Shown one piece after another: positions 34,038-43,350 of a DNA stretch of 64,000 nucleotides (the stretch's first letter is position 1; the number at the start of each line of letters is the position of its first letter). The stretch is from VRUE01 sp963701265 (GTDB lineage: Bacteria; Actinomycetota; Thermoleophilia; Solirubrobacterales; 70-9), in assembly GCA_963701265.1 (NCBI GenBank), contig OY969581.1, positions 1,302,001 through 1,366,000 on the forward strand, in the 5' to 3' direction. A program made the position numbers and the translations under genes. A model generated the notes under the pieces. That model searched no databases and was not told the origin of the DNA. It saw only the letters and a list, made by a program, of their open reading frames with translations.

Positions 34038-35936
34038 ATGGCCCAGCGGATCCCCCGCGACGAATCGCTGAGTCGCGTTCACGGCGTTGGCGCGCTGTTT
34101 GCCGCCGCCTACGGCAACGTCGGCTCCTCGATCTACTACGCGCTCGGCGTCACGGCGGCCTTTGCGCTTGGCCTGACGCCGATCGCCTTCGTCATCTCGG
34201 GGCTGATCTTCGCCGCCACGGCGGCGACCTACGCCGAGGCGACCGTGATGTTCCCCGAGGCCGGCGGATCCTCGAGCTTTGCCCGGCACGCCTTCAACGA
34301 GCTGGTCAGCTTCATCGCCGCCTGGGGGCAGATGCTGAACTACACGATCACGGTCGCTATCTCGGCCTTCTTCGTGCCCCACTATCTGGCCGTGTTCTGG
34401 CCCTGGCTCGGCAGCAGTCCGGGCGACATCATCGGCGGCGCGGTCCTGATTCTCGCCCTCGCCCTGATCAACATCCGCGGCACCGAGGAGTCGGCCAAGC
34501 TCAATCTGATCCTCGCGGTCGCCGACCTTGCGACTCAGGTCGTCCTGGTCGGGATCGGCATGGTCCTTGTCTTCAGCCCGCGGGTCCTGGTCGACAACAT
34601 CCACCTTGGCGTCGCCCCGACCTGGAGCGACTTCGCGCTCGGTATCGCGGTCGGGATGATCGCCTACACCGGCATCGAGACGATCTCCAATATGGCCGAG
34701 GAGGCCAAGGACGCGGCCAAGACGATCCCGCGCAGCGTCGGTTTGGTGGTGATCGCGGTCCTTGCTCTCTACCTGCTGATCCCGATCGTCGCGCTCTCGG
34801 CGATGCCGGTGGTCCAGGACTCGGCCGGGCACTATGCGACCGAGCTCGGCTCGACCTTCGCCGACGACCCGATCCTCGGCATCGTCGAGAACCTCGGTCT
34901 GTCGTCTGGTCCCACGGAAATCCTGCGCTACTACGTCGGCGTGCTGGCGGCGGTGATCCTGCTGATCGCCACCAACGCCGGGCTGATCGGCGTCTCCCGC
35001 CTCACCTACTCGATGGGCCAGCACCGCCAGCTCCCCGAGAGCCTGCGTCAGGTCCATCCCAAGTACCGCACGCCCTACATCGCGATCCTGATCTTCGCCG
35101 CGATCGCGATCGTCACCCTGATCCCGGGCCAGACCGACTTCCTGGCGACGATGTACTCGTTCGGCGCGATGCTCTCCTTCACGATCGCCCACATCGCGGT
35201 GATCCAGCTGCGCCGCGGCCAGTCCGGCGTCGAGCGGCCCTGGAAGCCGCCGCTCAACTTCCGCGCCTTCGGCACCGAGGTGCCCCTCACCGCGGTCCTT
35301 GGCGGGCTCGGCACCTTCGCCGCCTGGATCGTGGTCATGGCGCTCAACCCGCGCACGCTTGCCGTCGGCATTGGCTGGATGGCGCTGGGGATCCTCGTCT
35401 ACGTCCTCTATCGCCGCAACCAGCGCCTGCCGCTGACCGAGACGGTCAAGGTGCTGACCCCCGAGCCGCTTGGGGTGGAAGAGATCGAGTACCGCTCCGT
35501 CCTGGTCGCCTTCGAGGACGACCAGCCGTTCTCCGAGGAGATGGTGGCGACCGCGGTCAAGCTCGCCTCCAAGCGCCGCCGCGGCATCCACGTGCACTCA
35601 ATGCTGACCGTGCCCACCCACCTGCCACTTGACGCCGAGCTGCCCGAGCAGGAAGGCGAGGCGCAGAGCAAGATCGAGCAGGCGAAGTTGATCGGCGGTC
35701 AGCGGGTGACCGGCCACGTCGAGCGGGTCCGGCCGGGGCAGGCGGGCTACGAGATAGCCGACGAGGCGAAGCTGATCAACGCCGCCGCCGTGGTCGTCGG
35801 CCTGCGCTACCGCAACGGTCGCCCCCTCTACGACAAGACCCTGCAGACCGTGCTCGGCGAGCGCCCCTGCCGCGTCATCGTCGTCTCCGAACAGGGCGCC
35901 CAGCGGGGCGGCGAACTTACACCCACGCTCGCCTAG
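34038..35936 (+). CDS. APC-superfamily permease with C-terminal USP-like domain 1
   Basis: 632 residues, ATG 34038. The first ~455 residues are an APC transporter with about 12 membrane segments; YGNVGSSIYYALGV is the substrate-loop motif of TM1 and GGSSSFARHAFNEL follows TM2. The last ~150 residues (YRSVLVAFEDDQPFSEEM...AAAVVVGLRYRNG...PCRVIVVSEQ) have the universal-stress-protein fold pattern. APC-USP fusions include amino-acid permeases and KimA-type K+/H+ symporters. The neighbouring TrkA genes make potassium a possible substrate, but that is inference. A homologue with the same layout lies at 36132. Confidence 0.88.
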   Translation: MAQRIPRDESLSRVHGVGALFAAAYGNVGSSIYYALGVTAAFALGLTPIAFVISGLIFAATAATYAEATVMFPEAGGSSSFARHAFNELVSFIAAWGQMLNYTITVAISAFFVPHYLAVFWPWLGSSPGDIIGGAVLILALALINIRGTEESAKLNLILAVADLATQVVLVGIGMVLVFSPRVLVDNIHLGVAPTWSDFALGIAVGMIAYTGIETISNMAEEAKDAAKTIPRSVGLVVIAVLALYLLIPIVALSAMPVVQDSAGHYATELGSTFADDPILGIVENLGLSSGPTEILRYYVGVLAAVILLIATNAGLIGVSRLTYSMGQHRQLPESLRQVHPKYRTPYIAILIFAAIAIVTLIPGQTDFLATMYSFGAMLSFTIAHIAVIQLRRGQSGVERPWKPPLNFRAFGTEVPLTAVLGGLGTFAAWIVVMALNPRTLAVGIGWMALGILVYVLYRRNQRLPLTETVKVLTPEPLGVEEIEYRSVLVAFEDDQPFSEEMVATAVKLASKRRRGIHVHSMLTVPTHLPLDAELPEQEGEAQSKIEQAKLIGGQRVTGHVERVRPGQAGYEIADEAKLINAAAVVVGLRYRNGRPLYDKTLQTVLGERPCRVIVVSEQGAQRGGELTPTLA

Positions 35937-35946
35937 AATCGCCTGC

Positions 35947-36135
35947 GTGGCCTCTCCCGAGCGGATCTATCAGGGCTCCGTCCGCGCCTTCTCGCTCGTC
36001 TTCCTCCTCCTCGGCCTGGCGCTCCTCGTCAGCACCCTGGCCAACGGCGGCGGACCGCTCTCGGTCGGCACCCTGCTTGGCATTGCCTTCCTCGCCGTCG
36101 GCGCCGGGCGGCTCTGGATAGCGTCTCGTACGTGA
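35947..36135 (+). CDS. Small two-helix membrane protein
   Basis: 62 residues from GTG 35947, ten bases after the permease stop; its stop overlaps the GTG of the second permease (GTGA). Two hydrophobic segments (SLVFLLLGLALLVSTLA and TLLGIAFLAVGAGRLWIA). Position between two related permeases suggests a small accessory subunit. No family recognised. Confidence 0.7.
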   Translation: MASPERIYQGSVRAFSLVFLLLGLALLVSTLANGGGPLSVGTLLGIAFLAVGAGRLWIASRT

Positions 36136-38126
36136 GCGAGCCCGAGCAGGCCGAGCAGCCTTCGAAACCGCGGCTGGAGCCGCTTCTGCAGCGCGCCACC
36201 GGCGTGCCGGGGCTCTTCGTCGCCGTCTACTCGGCGGTCGGCTTCTCGATCTACTTCTCGCTCGGCGTCGTCGCCGACCGCGGCCTCGGCCTCACGCCGC
36301 TGATCTTCCTCGCCGCCGGCCTGCTCTTCGTCGTCACCACGCTCAGCTACGTCGAGGGCGGGGCGATGCTGCGTGAGCGCGGCGGCTCCTCCAGCTTCGC
36401 CCGCCACGCCTTCAACGAGCTGATCGCCTTCATCGCCGGCTGGGCGATCCTGATCGATTACCTGATCGTCGCCGCCCTGGCGGCGATCTCGGTCCCGCAC
36501 TACCTGGAGCCGATCTCCTCCGACCTCTCCAAGGCGGGTTGGGAGATCGGCATCGCCGGCGCCGTGATCGTCGCGGCCTGCGTGCTCAACACGCTCAACA
36601 TCACCGGCCGCAGCCGCGAGCGCCCGCTGGCGATCCTCGCCCTCGCCGATATCGCCCTGCAGCTGGCCGTGATCGTCGTCGGGGTCCTCGCCGTCCTGCA
36701 CCCCGATCGCCTCACCGAACAGCTCGACCTCTTCACCAGCCCCGACTTCCACGACATCGTCTACGCGGCCGTCGTGGCGATGTTGGCCTACGCGGGTATC
36801 GAGGCGGCCTCCGACCTGGCGCCCGACATCAACGTCTCCCGCCGCGACCTCAAGCGCATCGTCTCGGTCGGCGCCCTCGCGGTCCCGCTCGTCTACGCCG
36901 GCATGGCGGCGATCGCACTGATGGCCGTACCAGTGGTCGCCGGGCCGAACGGGCCGGAAACCGCACTCGGCCACGAATTCGTCGAGGCACCCGTGCTCGG
37001 CGTCGTCTCCGCCTATCACCCGCTCTGGGTCTCTGACGCGATGCGCTGGCTGGTCGCCATCGTCGCCACGCCGGTGCTCTTCTGGGCAGTGACCACGGCG
37101 CTGCTCGGCGTCTCGCGCCACATCTACACGCTGGCGATCAACCGCCAGATCCCCAGCTGGCTGGGCAAGCTCAACAGCCGCCACGCGACGCCCCACGTGG
37201 CGATCGCGATCTCGGGCGTGATCGCGATCGGCCTCGTGCTGCCGACCAACGTCAAGCTGCTCGCCGGCCTCTACGCCTTCGGCGCGATGCTGGCGATCAC
37301 GATCGCCCAGCTCTCGATCCTGCGCCTGCGCGTCACCCAGCCCGAGCGCCCGCGGCCATTCCGCGTCCCCCTCGACGTCGAGTGGCGCGGCGCCCAGCTG
37401 CCGCTGCCGGCCCTCCTCGCCGCCGTGGTCAGCGCCCTCGCCTTCCTCAGCGTGCTCGCCTACCACGACACCGCCCGCTGGGTCGGCCTCGGCTGGATGA
37501 CCTTCGGCCTGCTCTTCTACGTCGTCTACCGCAAGGTCTTCGAGGGGACGACGCTGACCAAGCGCGTCTCGGTCAGCGAGAAGGCGCTGACCAAGCAGGT
37601 CGCCGAGGTCGCCTTCCGCAACATCCTCGTGCCCGTATTCGGCACCAAGCTCGACGACGACATCGTCGCCACCGCCGGCCGCCTCGCCGCGGCCGAGCAG
37701 GAGGAGGCCAAGCGTGGGGAGGACCCGACCCGGGTCGACCTCGTCTACGTAATAGAGGTGCCGCTCACCCTGCCGCTCGACGCCGATCTGCCGACGGAGA
37801 TCGAGGAGGGGGCGCAGCGGGCCCTGATGCGCGCCAGCGACGTTGCCGAGGAGTACGAGGACGTCAAGGTGACCGCCGAGGTGGTGCGCGCCCGCGGTGT
37901 CGGCGCCGGCATCGTCGAAGCCGCCCGCCGCTACGACTCCGAGGCGATAGTGATCGGCGGCGAGCCTCCCACCAAGATCAAGGGTGGCGCCAGGCTGGGC
38001 GGCATCGGCGCCGCCAAGCCCGCCGAGATCGGCGCCGCAACCGAGTACGTGCTGAAGAAGGCGCCCTGCCGGGTGCTGCTCACCGCGCCCCCCGAGGCGG
38101 CGCCGGAGCCAGCCGTCGCGGACTAG
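36132..38126 (+). CDS. APC-superfamily permease with C-terminal USP-like domain 2
   Basis: 664 residues, GTG 36132. Membrane part ~30-465 with YSAVGFSIYFSLGV in TM1 and GGSSSFARHAFNEL after TM2, the latter identical to the first permease. The C-terminal ~180 residues (FRNILVPVFGTKLDDDIVATAG...ALVIGGEPP-like SEAIVIGGEPPTK...PCRVLLTAPPE) are a USP-like domain with a GG-rich nucleotide-loop region. Operon order permease, small membrane protein, permease, TrkA, TrkA. Substrate unproved (amino acid or K+). Confidence 0.87.
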   Translation: MSEPEQAEQPSKPRLEPLLQRATGVPGLFVAVYSAVGFSIYFSLGVVADRGLGLTPLIFLAAGLLFVVTTLSYVEGGAMLRERGGSSSFARHAFNELIAFIAGWAILIDYLIVAALAAISVPHYLEPISSDLSKAGWEIGIAGAVIVAACVLNTLNITGRSRERPLAILALADIALQLAVIVVGVLAVLHPDRLTEQLDLFTSPDFHDIVYAAVVAMLAYAGIEAASDLAPDINVSRRDLKRIVSVGALAVPLVYAGMAAIALMAVPVVAGPNGPETALGHEFVEAPVLGVVSAYHPLWVSDAMRWLVAIVATPVLFWAVTTALLGVSRHIYTLAINRQIPSWLGKLNSRHATPHVAIAISGVIAIGLVLPTNVKLLAGLYAFGAMLAITIAQLSILRLRVTQPERPRPFRVPLDVEWRGAQLPLPALLAAVVSALAFLSVLAYHDTARWVGLGWMTFGLLFYVVYRKVFEGTTLTKRVSVSEKALTKQVAEVAFRNILVPVFGTKLDDDIVATAGRLAAAEQEEAKRGEDPTRVDLVYVIEVPLTLPLDADLPTEIEEGAQRALMRASDVAEEYEDVKVTAEVVRARGVGAGIVEAARRYDSEAIVIGGEPPTKIKGGARLGGIGAAKPAEIGAATEYVLKKAPCRVLLTAPPEAAPEPAVAD

Positions 38127-38136
38127 ACTCACGCCC

Positions 38137-38577
38137 GTGTTCATCTTGATCGTCGGATGCGGCCGCGTCGGCTCTTCTGTCGCTCGCTCGATGCTGAGCG
38201 AGGGGCACGAAGTCTCCTGCCTCGACGAGGACCCCGAGTCGCACGCGCGGCTGGAGGTCGGGCTCGACAAGGGCTGGGAGGACCTCGGCGGCCAGTTCAC
38301 GGTCGGTGCTGGCCTTGAGACCGACGCGCTGGTCGCCGCCGGGATCGAGCGGGCCGACGCCTTCATCGCCTCCACCGACGGCGACAACACCAACATCATC
38401 ATCGCCCAGATCGCCCAACAGCGCTACAGCGTGCCGACGGTGATCGCCCGCATCCTCGACCCGCTGCGGGCCGAATGGTATGAGCGCCAAGGCATGCACA
38501 CCGTTTGCCCGACCCGGGTCGCGATCGACATGCTGGAGGGCGCCGTCCGCGAAGGCGCGCCCCGCGAGGCTTCCTGA
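38137..38577 (+). CDS. TrkA-N (RCK_N) protein, single domain
   Basis: 146 residues, GTG 38137. Rossmann NAD-binding start ILIVGCGRVGSSVARSM, acidic end of strand 2 (CLDEDPES), and DAFIASTDGDNTNIIIAQIA. It lacks the TrkA-C domain. Stop and next start overlap (TGATG). Such proteins gate K+ transporters; no TrkH/KtrB channel gene is in the window, so its partner may be one of the permeases upstream or lie elsewhere. Confidence 0.88.
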   Translation: MFILIVGCGRVGSSVARSMLSEGHEVSCLDEDPESHARLEVGLDKGWEDLGGQFTVGAGLETDALVAAGIERADAFIASTDGDNTNIIIAQIAQQRYSVPTVIARILDPLRAEWYERQGMHTVCPTRVAIDMLEGAVREGAPREAS

Positions 38578-39266
38578 TGTACATCATCGTCGTCGGCGCG
38601 GGCAAGGTGGGCTGGAACCTCGCCCGCGAGCTGCTCGAAAAGGAACACGAGGTGACGGTGATCGAGAACAACCGGCGCCGCTATTTGACCGTCGAGCAGG
38701 AGCTCGAGCACAACGTCTCCTACGGCGACGCCTCCGAGCTCTGGGTGCTGGAGCGGGCCGGGATCGAACGGGCCGACATGGTGATCGCGGTCACCGGCGA
38801 CGACGAGGACAACATGCTGATCTGCCAGGTTGCTCGCCAGAAGTACGAGGTTGAGCGGATCATCGCCCGCGTCAACAACCCGCGCAACAAGCCCCACTTC
38901 GACCTGCTCGGGATCAAGCCCTCGGTCTCGGCCACCGACCTGATCCTGCGCCTGCTCGAGCACGAGGTCCCCGAGTATGGCCTCGTCCACCTGCTCGACC
39001 TGCAGGAGGAGCAGCTGGAGATCATCGAGATGTTGCTGGGCAAGGATTCCGGGGTAACCGGCAAGCGTGTCGGTGACCTCGAAATGCCCGAAGGCAGCCT
39101 CTTGATTTCGGTGCTGCGCAATGGCAAGGGCTTCGTCCCCGTCGCCGACACGGTGCTCGAGGTCGGCGATGAGGTGCTGGCGGTGCTTGACCCGGGCCAC
39201 GAGGAGTTGCTGAAGGACATGTTCGGCCCCTCGGGTGGCAGCGGCCCGGGCAATGGCAGTGGCTGA
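38577..39266 (+). CDS. TrkA-type NAD-binding protein (RCK_N plus RCK_C)
   Basis: 229 residues, ATG 38577. N-domain IIVVGAGKVGWNLAREL, VIENNRRR, ADMVIAVTGDDEDNMLICQVAR; C-domain from ~140 (QLEIIEMLLGKDSGVTGKRVGDL...GDEVLAVLDPGHEE), the usual TrkA-C ligand-binding fold. With the single-domain gene before it, it could form a hetero-oligomeric gating ring. It overlaps the following reductase gene by 14 bases. Confidence 0.9.
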   Translation: MYIIVVGAGKVGWNLARELLEKEHEVTVIENNRRRYLTVEQELEHNVSYGDASELWVLERAGIERADMVIAVTGDDEDNMLICQVARQKYEVERIIARVNNPRNKPHFDLLGIKPSVSATDLILRLLEHEVPEYGLVHLLDLQEEQLEIIEMLLGKDSGVTGKRVGDLEMPEGSLLISVLRNGKGFVPVADTVLEVGDEVLAVLDPGHEELLKDMFGPSGGSGPGNGSG

Positions 39267-40494
39267 GCGCGAGGTCGACTTCCTGCTCATCGGTGGCGGC
39301 CTGGCTGCCGCCAGCTGTGCCGCCGAGCTGCGCAAGCGCGGCGCCGACGGCTCCGTTCTGCTGATCGGCCGCGAGCCCGAACCGCCCTACGAACGCCCGC
39401 CGCTCTCCAAGGAGTACCTGCGCGGCGAGGCCGAGCGCAGCGACGCCTACGTCAACCCACCCTCCTGGTATGAAGAGAACGACGTCGAGCTGCTCAGCGG
39501 CACCAACGTGATGTCGCTCGATCCCGAGGCGCGTACGGTGAAGCTCCAAGGTGGCGACGAGGTCCGTTTCGGCAAGGCGCTGATCGCCACCGGGGCGATG
39601 GTCAACATCCTCCGCGTCGAGGGCGCCGAGAACGAGGGCATCCACTACTTGCGCGCCTTCGGCAACTCTGACGCGATCCGCGCCGACGCCGAGAAGGCGG
39701 AGCACGTCGTCCTCATCGGCGGCAGCTACATCGGCGCCGAGGTCGCGGCATCCCTGACCGCCAAGGGCACCAAGTGCACGATCGTGACGATGGAGGACGT
39801 GGCCCTTTCCCGAACCTTTGGTGAAGACGCGGGCCGCTGGTTCCATCGGCTGCTCGAGTCCAAGGGGGTGACCATTCACGGCGGCGAGGAGCTCGAGGCT
39901 TACGAGGGCGATGGCCGGGTCAAGGGTGTCGTCACCAAGAGTGGCCTGGCGGTCGAGTGCGACGCGGTAGTCGTCGGCGCCGGCGTCCGTCCCGACGCAA
40001 TGCTCGCCCAGCGCGCTGGTCTCGAGGTCGACGACGGGATCGTCTGCGACTCGAAGCTGCAGTCCTCCGTGGAGGGCATCTACGCCGCCGGTGACTGCTG
40101 CTCCTACGACAGCGTCATCCATGGCCGCCGCCTCCGGGTCGAGCACTGGGACGTGGCGATGCAGCAAGGCATCCACGTCGCCCGCAACATGCTCGGCGAG
40201 GACGCCGACTACGAAGTCGTCCCCTACTTCTTCAGCGACCTCGCCGACTGGGTGGGCCTCGAGTACGTCGGTCCGGCCGTGGATTGGGACGAGGAGATCT
40301 GGCGAGGCGATCGCGACAAGGGCGAGTTTTCCGTCTGGTACTTGAAGGACGGCAAGGTCGCCGGTGCCCTCAGCGTCGAGCGCTCCGAAGACCTGGCCGA
40401 GGCGCGTCGCATGCTCGCCGACGGGGTCGACGTCTTCGGCGCCAAGGCCCAGATCGCCGACCCCGACAGCGATCTTTCGGCAATCGGCGCCTGA
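39253..40494 (+). CDS. FAD/NAD(P)H ferredoxin/rubredoxin-reductase-like enzyme
   Basis: 413 residues from ATG 39253. FAD site DFLLIGGGLAAASCAAELR (~8-26), YERPPLSKEYLRG (~50) typical of BphA4/AIF-like reductases, NAD site VVLIGGSYIGAEVAASL (~150), second FAD motif GIYAAGDCC (~273) and a C-terminal reductase domain. It transfers electrons from NAD(P)H to a ferredoxin, rubredoxin or possibly oxygen or quinone; no electron acceptor gene is adjacent. It overlaps the TrkA gene, so it is probably cotranscribed. Confidence 0.88.
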   Translation: MAVAEREVDFLLIGGGLAAASCAAELRKRGADGSVLLIGREPEPPYERPPLSKEYLRGEAERSDAYVNPPSWYEENDVELLSGTNVMSLDPEARTVKLQGGDEVRFGKALIATGAMVNILRVEGAENEGIHYLRAFGNSDAIRADAEKAEHVVLIGGSYIGAEVAASLTAKGTKCTIVTMEDVALSRTFGEDAGRWFHRLLESKGVTIHGGEELEAYEGDGRVKGVVTKSGLAVECDAVVVGAGVRPDAMLAQRAGLEVDDGIVCDSKLQSSVEGIYAAGDCCSYDSVIHGRRLRVEHWDVAMQQGIHVARNMLGEDADYEVVPYFFSDLADWVGLEYVGPAVDWDEEIWRGDRDKGEFSVWYLKDGKVAGALSVERSEDLAEARRMLADGVDVFGAKAQIADPDSDLSAIGA

Positions 40495-40536
40495 TCCGCG
40501 GCTGAGCTGCCCGTCGGTATTCTTAGTCGTTCGCGT

Positions 40537-40608
40537 TGCGCCCTGGTGTAATTGGCAACACGCCAGCCTCTGGAGCTGGATTTCGGGGTTCGAGTCCCTG
40601 GGGCGCAG
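40537..40608 (+). tRNA. tRNA-Gln (anticodon CTG)
   Basis: Acceptor TGCGCCC/GGGCGCA, D-arm GGTGTAATTGGCAACAC, anticodon stem CCAGC/GCTGG with loop CTCTGGA (anticodon CTG), T-arm GGGGTTCGAGTCCC. The CCA end is not encoded. Reads CAG codons. Confidence 0.95.
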
Positions 40609-40622
40609 TGAAGTCCGCTTGG

Positions 40623-41396
40623 ATGCCGCAAATCCCTGCAGGGGCGTCTAATCGCTCTGCTAGTTTCGCCCTGATCTTGAGCCTTCGCCGCACATCGATC
40701 GTCCTGCTGCCACTGGCTGCGCTGTTGATCGCCGGCTGCGGTGGTGGCGGAGACGACGATTCGACCGAATCGACCGCGGTGACGACGGCAGCGCCGGTGG
40801 CGCTGACCAAGGCGGAGTTGATCGAACAGGGTGACGCGATCTGCGCCGAGGTCAACGCTGCGGTTGGCACGGTCGGCGCGAGCAGCGCCGAAACCGGCAG
40901 CCCCGCCGCGCAGGCGGCCGACCTCTACAGCGGCATGGTCGCCAGCCTGCAGAACCTCGGCACGCCCCAGGAAACCGACGGCTACGACGAATTCTCCACC
41001 GCCGCCGACGAACTTGCCACGGCCGAGGACGAAATCAAACTGGCCTCAGAGCGCGGTGATACACCCGGCCTCGAAACCGCCGAATCGAATGCCTCCTCGG
41101 CACTCACCTCCTTCCAGAACGCCGCCAGCGAATACGGCTTCGAGGAGTGCAGCGAAGGCCCGAGCGCACCGGTGACCACCGCTCCAGGCGAAACCGGTGA
41201 AGCCGAAGCCGGCGAAGAAGCTGAATCGCTCGAACCGGAAGCGGTCGAACCTGAAGTCGAAGAAGAAGTGGCGCCGGAAGTCGCCCCCGAAACGGGCGGC
41301 GCCGGTGGCACGGTCGAAGGCGGCGGGACCGGCGGCGGCAGTGAAGGTGGCGGTGGCACAACGGGTGGCAGCTCCGGCGGTATCGGCCCCGGCTAG
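40623..41396 (+). CDS. Secreted lipoprotein with acidic/Gly-rich tail
   Basis: 257 residues from ATG 40623, the first start clear of the tRNA; TTG 40677 would begin right at the lipoprotein signal (SLRRTSIVLLPLAALLIAGC). Lipobox LIAGC, then GGGGDDD. The central part (~60-175) is helical: ALTKAELIEQGDAICAEVN...EYGFEECSEGP with two cysteines, a pattern common in actinobacterial lipoproteins of unknown role. The last ~75 residues are Glu/Pro/Val-rich, then Gly/Thr-rich low complexity. Followed by a bidirectional hairpin. Confidence 0.8.
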   Translation: MPQIPAGASNRSASFALILSLRRTSIVLLPLAALLIAGCGGGGDDDSTESTAVTTAAPVALTKAELIEQGDAICAEVNAAVGTVGASSAETGSPAAQAADLYSGMVASLQNLGTPQETDGYDEFSTAADELATAEDEIKLASERGDTPGLETAESNASSALTSFQNAASEYGFEECSEGPSAPVTTAPGETGEAEAGEEAESLEPEAVEPEVEEEVAPEVAPETGGAGGTVEGGGTGGGSEGGGGTTGGSSGGIGPG

Positions 41397-41405
41397 CGCT
41401 ACGCG

Positions 41406-41442
41406 CCCTCCCTTAACCCCCTAAGAGGTGGTCAAGGGAGGG
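41406..41442. terminator. Bidirectional terminator
   Basis: CCCTCCCTT/AAGGGAGGG between the convergent lipoprotein (plus) and ABC exporter (minus) genes. Confidence 0.75.
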
Positions 41443-41463
41443 TGATTGATCACGGGTGCCCAG

Positions 41464-43332
41464 TTAGGCGGCCGAGGACTCTTCCCACGCCCCGTACAGA
41501 CGCGAGTAAGGCCCGCCCGCCTCGATCAGCTCGTCGTGTGTGCCCGCCTCGGCAATGCCGCCGTGGTCCAGAACGACGATCTTGCCGGCGCGGCGGATCG
41601 TTGAGAGGCGGTGGGCGATCACGATCGCGGTGCGGCCGGCGAGCAGGCGCTCGAGGCCTTTCTCGATCGTTTTCTCGGTGCGCACATCCACGTTTGAGGT
41701 CGCCTCGTCAAGGATCAGGATGCGTGGCTCGGCGAGCAGCGCGCGGGCGAAGGCGACGAGCTGGCGCTGGCCGGCCGAGAGCTGCACGCCGCGCTCGCCG
41801 ACCTCGGTCTCGATGCCTTCCGGCAGGGCGGTGATGAACTCGGTCGCGCCAACCGCCGCCGCCGCGTCCTCGATCTCCTCCAGCGTCGCCTCGGGCCGGC
41901 CGAAGGCGATGTTCTCGCGCACGCTGCCGGAGAAGAGGAAGCCCTCCTGCGGCACGATCCCGAGCTGGCGCCGCAGTGCCAGTTGCTGCACGCCGGTCAG
42001 GTTGTGGCCGTCAACCAGTACCCGGCCCCGTTGCGGGTCATAGAAGCGCGCGACCAGCTTGGCAAAGGTCGACTTGCCGGCTCCCGTGGTGCCGACGAGC
42101 GCCAGCGTCTGCCCCGCCGGAACGTGCAGCGAGACGTCCCGCATCGCCCACTCAGCCCCGGCCTGCCGGGGCTGACTTCCTATTTCTTCGTGCATACCGC
42201 GAGGAACCTCGAAGTCAGCGTCGTCGGCGTAGGAGAACCAGACACCGTCCATCTCGATCTCCCCGCGCAGGGTCCCCGGATCGATCGCGGCCGGCGCGTC
42301 GACCATGTCCGGCGCCGTGTCGAGCAGGTCGAAAATCTTGTCCAGCGCCGCCATCCCCTGCTGGTAGGTCGTATACAGCTGCGAGAGCTGCTGGATCGGT
42401 TCGAAGAAGATGGTCAGATAACCGACGAAGGCGATGATCGTGCCGATCTGGATCGCGCCCTCGATCGTCTGGGTGCCGCCATAGAGCAGGATCGCGGCGG
42501 TGCCGACCGCGGCCAGCAGTTCGACCCCCGGGAAGTAGGAGGCATTGAGAAAGACCGTGCGCATGTTCGCCGCCCGGTTGGCCTCGTTCAGCTCGGTCAT
42601 CGCCGCCGTGTGCCGCGGCTCCTGGCCGAAGCTGCGCACCACCCGCACGCCGCTCAGGGTCTCCTGCAGGTAGCCGGTGATCGCGCCGATCCGCTCGCGC
42701 GTTTCGCGGTAGGCGCCGTGGGAGACGATGCGGAAGACGATGCTCGCCGCCGCGACCAGGGGGAAAGTGATGAAGGTGACCAGGGCAAGGTCGGCATCGA
42801 GCACGAGCAGGATCACGACCACGCCGACCAGCGTCAGCACGCTGGAGAACATCGTCACCACGCCATCGGTGACAAGCTGATTGAGCGCCTCGATGTCATT
42901 GGTCATGCGGCTGATCAGCACGCCGGGGCTGCGCCGGGTGAAGAAGCCGATCGACATCGTCTGCAGGTGCGAGAAGACCCGCTCGCGCAGGTCCTGCAGG
43001 GCGCGGGTGCCGACCCAGCCGACCAGGTAGGTCTGCAGGTACGTCGCGGCCGCGTAGAGCGTGGCGACGACGACGAAGGCGGCGACGATTCGGTCGAGGG
43101 CGGAGACGTCGCCGGTGATGATGCCGTTGTCTACCGCTTGCTTGGCGAGGTAGGGGGGAGCCAGCGCGGCCCCGGTCGCGACCAGCAGCGCCGCGAACAT
43201 CAGCGCCACCTTGCCGCGGTAGGGCCGCAGCAACCCGATCATCCAGCGCACCTTGCGCGCCCGCTGGTCCTGACCGCGGAGCAGCTTCCAAACGTCCCGG
43301 AAGAGCAACCAAATGTCTCGGAGCCGACTCAT
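41464..43332 (-). CDS. ABC exporter subunit with intact catalytic site (half-transporter)
   Basis: 622 residues, ATG. N-terminal six-helix ABC exporter domain (~30-340), then nucleotide-binding domain: Walker A GTTGAGKST (~415), signature LSAGQ (~521, altered from LSGGQ), Walker B ILILDEAT with the catalytic Glu (~542), and an H-loop in AHRLST. Between the first strand (VWFSY) and MRDVSL is an extra ~30-residue stretch (ADFEVPRGMHEEIGSQPRQA) coded partly by a palindrome. It pairs with the gene at 43400, which has Asp in place of the catalytic Glu: the pattern of heterodimeric exporters such as TM287/288 or BmrCD. The substrate is probably a lipid, peptide or drug. Confidence 0.92.
   Translation of the reverse strand: MSRLRDIWLLFRDVWKLLRGQDQRARKVRWMIGLLRPYRGKVALMFAALLVATGAALAPPYLAKQAVDNGIITGDVSALDRIVAAFVVVATLYAAATYLQTYLVGWVGTRALQDLRERVFSHLQTMSIGFFTRRSPGVLISRMTNDIEALNQLVTDGVVTMFSSVLTLVGVVVILLVLDADLALVTFITFPLVAAASIVFRIVSHGAYRETRERIGAITGYLQETLSGVRVVRSFGQEPRHTAAMTELNEANRAANMRTVFLNASYFPGVELLAAVGTAAILLYGGTQTIEGAIQIGTIIAFVGYLTIFFEPIQQLSQLYTTYQQGMAALDKIFDLLDTAPDMVDAPAAIDPGTLRGEIEMDGVWFSYADDADFEVPRGMHEEIGSQPRQAGAEWAMRDVSLHVPAGQTLALVGTTGAGKSTFAKLVARFYDPQRGRVLVDGHNLTGVQQLALRRQLGIVPQEGFLFSGSVRENIAFGRPEATLEEIEDAAAAVGATEFITALPEGIETEVGERGVQLSAGQRQLVAFARALLAEPRILILDEATSNVDVRTEKTIEKGLERLLAGRTAIVIAHRLSTIRRAGKIVVLDHGGIAEAGTHDELIEAGGPYSRLYGAWEESSAA
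42152..42175. repeat. In-frame palindrome in ABC exporter subunit 1
   Basis: TCAGCCCCGGC/GCCGGGGCTGA, 11-bp perfect arms two bases apart, inside codons of an extra loop of the nucleotide-binding domain. CGAGG-AA-CCTCG lies close by. Confidence 0.75.
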
Positions 43333-43350
43333 GCCCGATAACCCCCATCG

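Noticed and set aside
33834..38402. Very long minus-strand open frames (33834-35597 and 35970-38402)
   Set aside because: They mirror the APC permease genes in GC-rich DNA, are Asp/Arg/Gly-rich low-complexity text with no membrane or domain pattern, and lie opposite well-supported genes.
41983..43341. 452-codon plus-strand frame over the ABC exporter
   Set aside because: Mirror frame of a gene with Walker A, signature and Walker B motifs on the minus strand.
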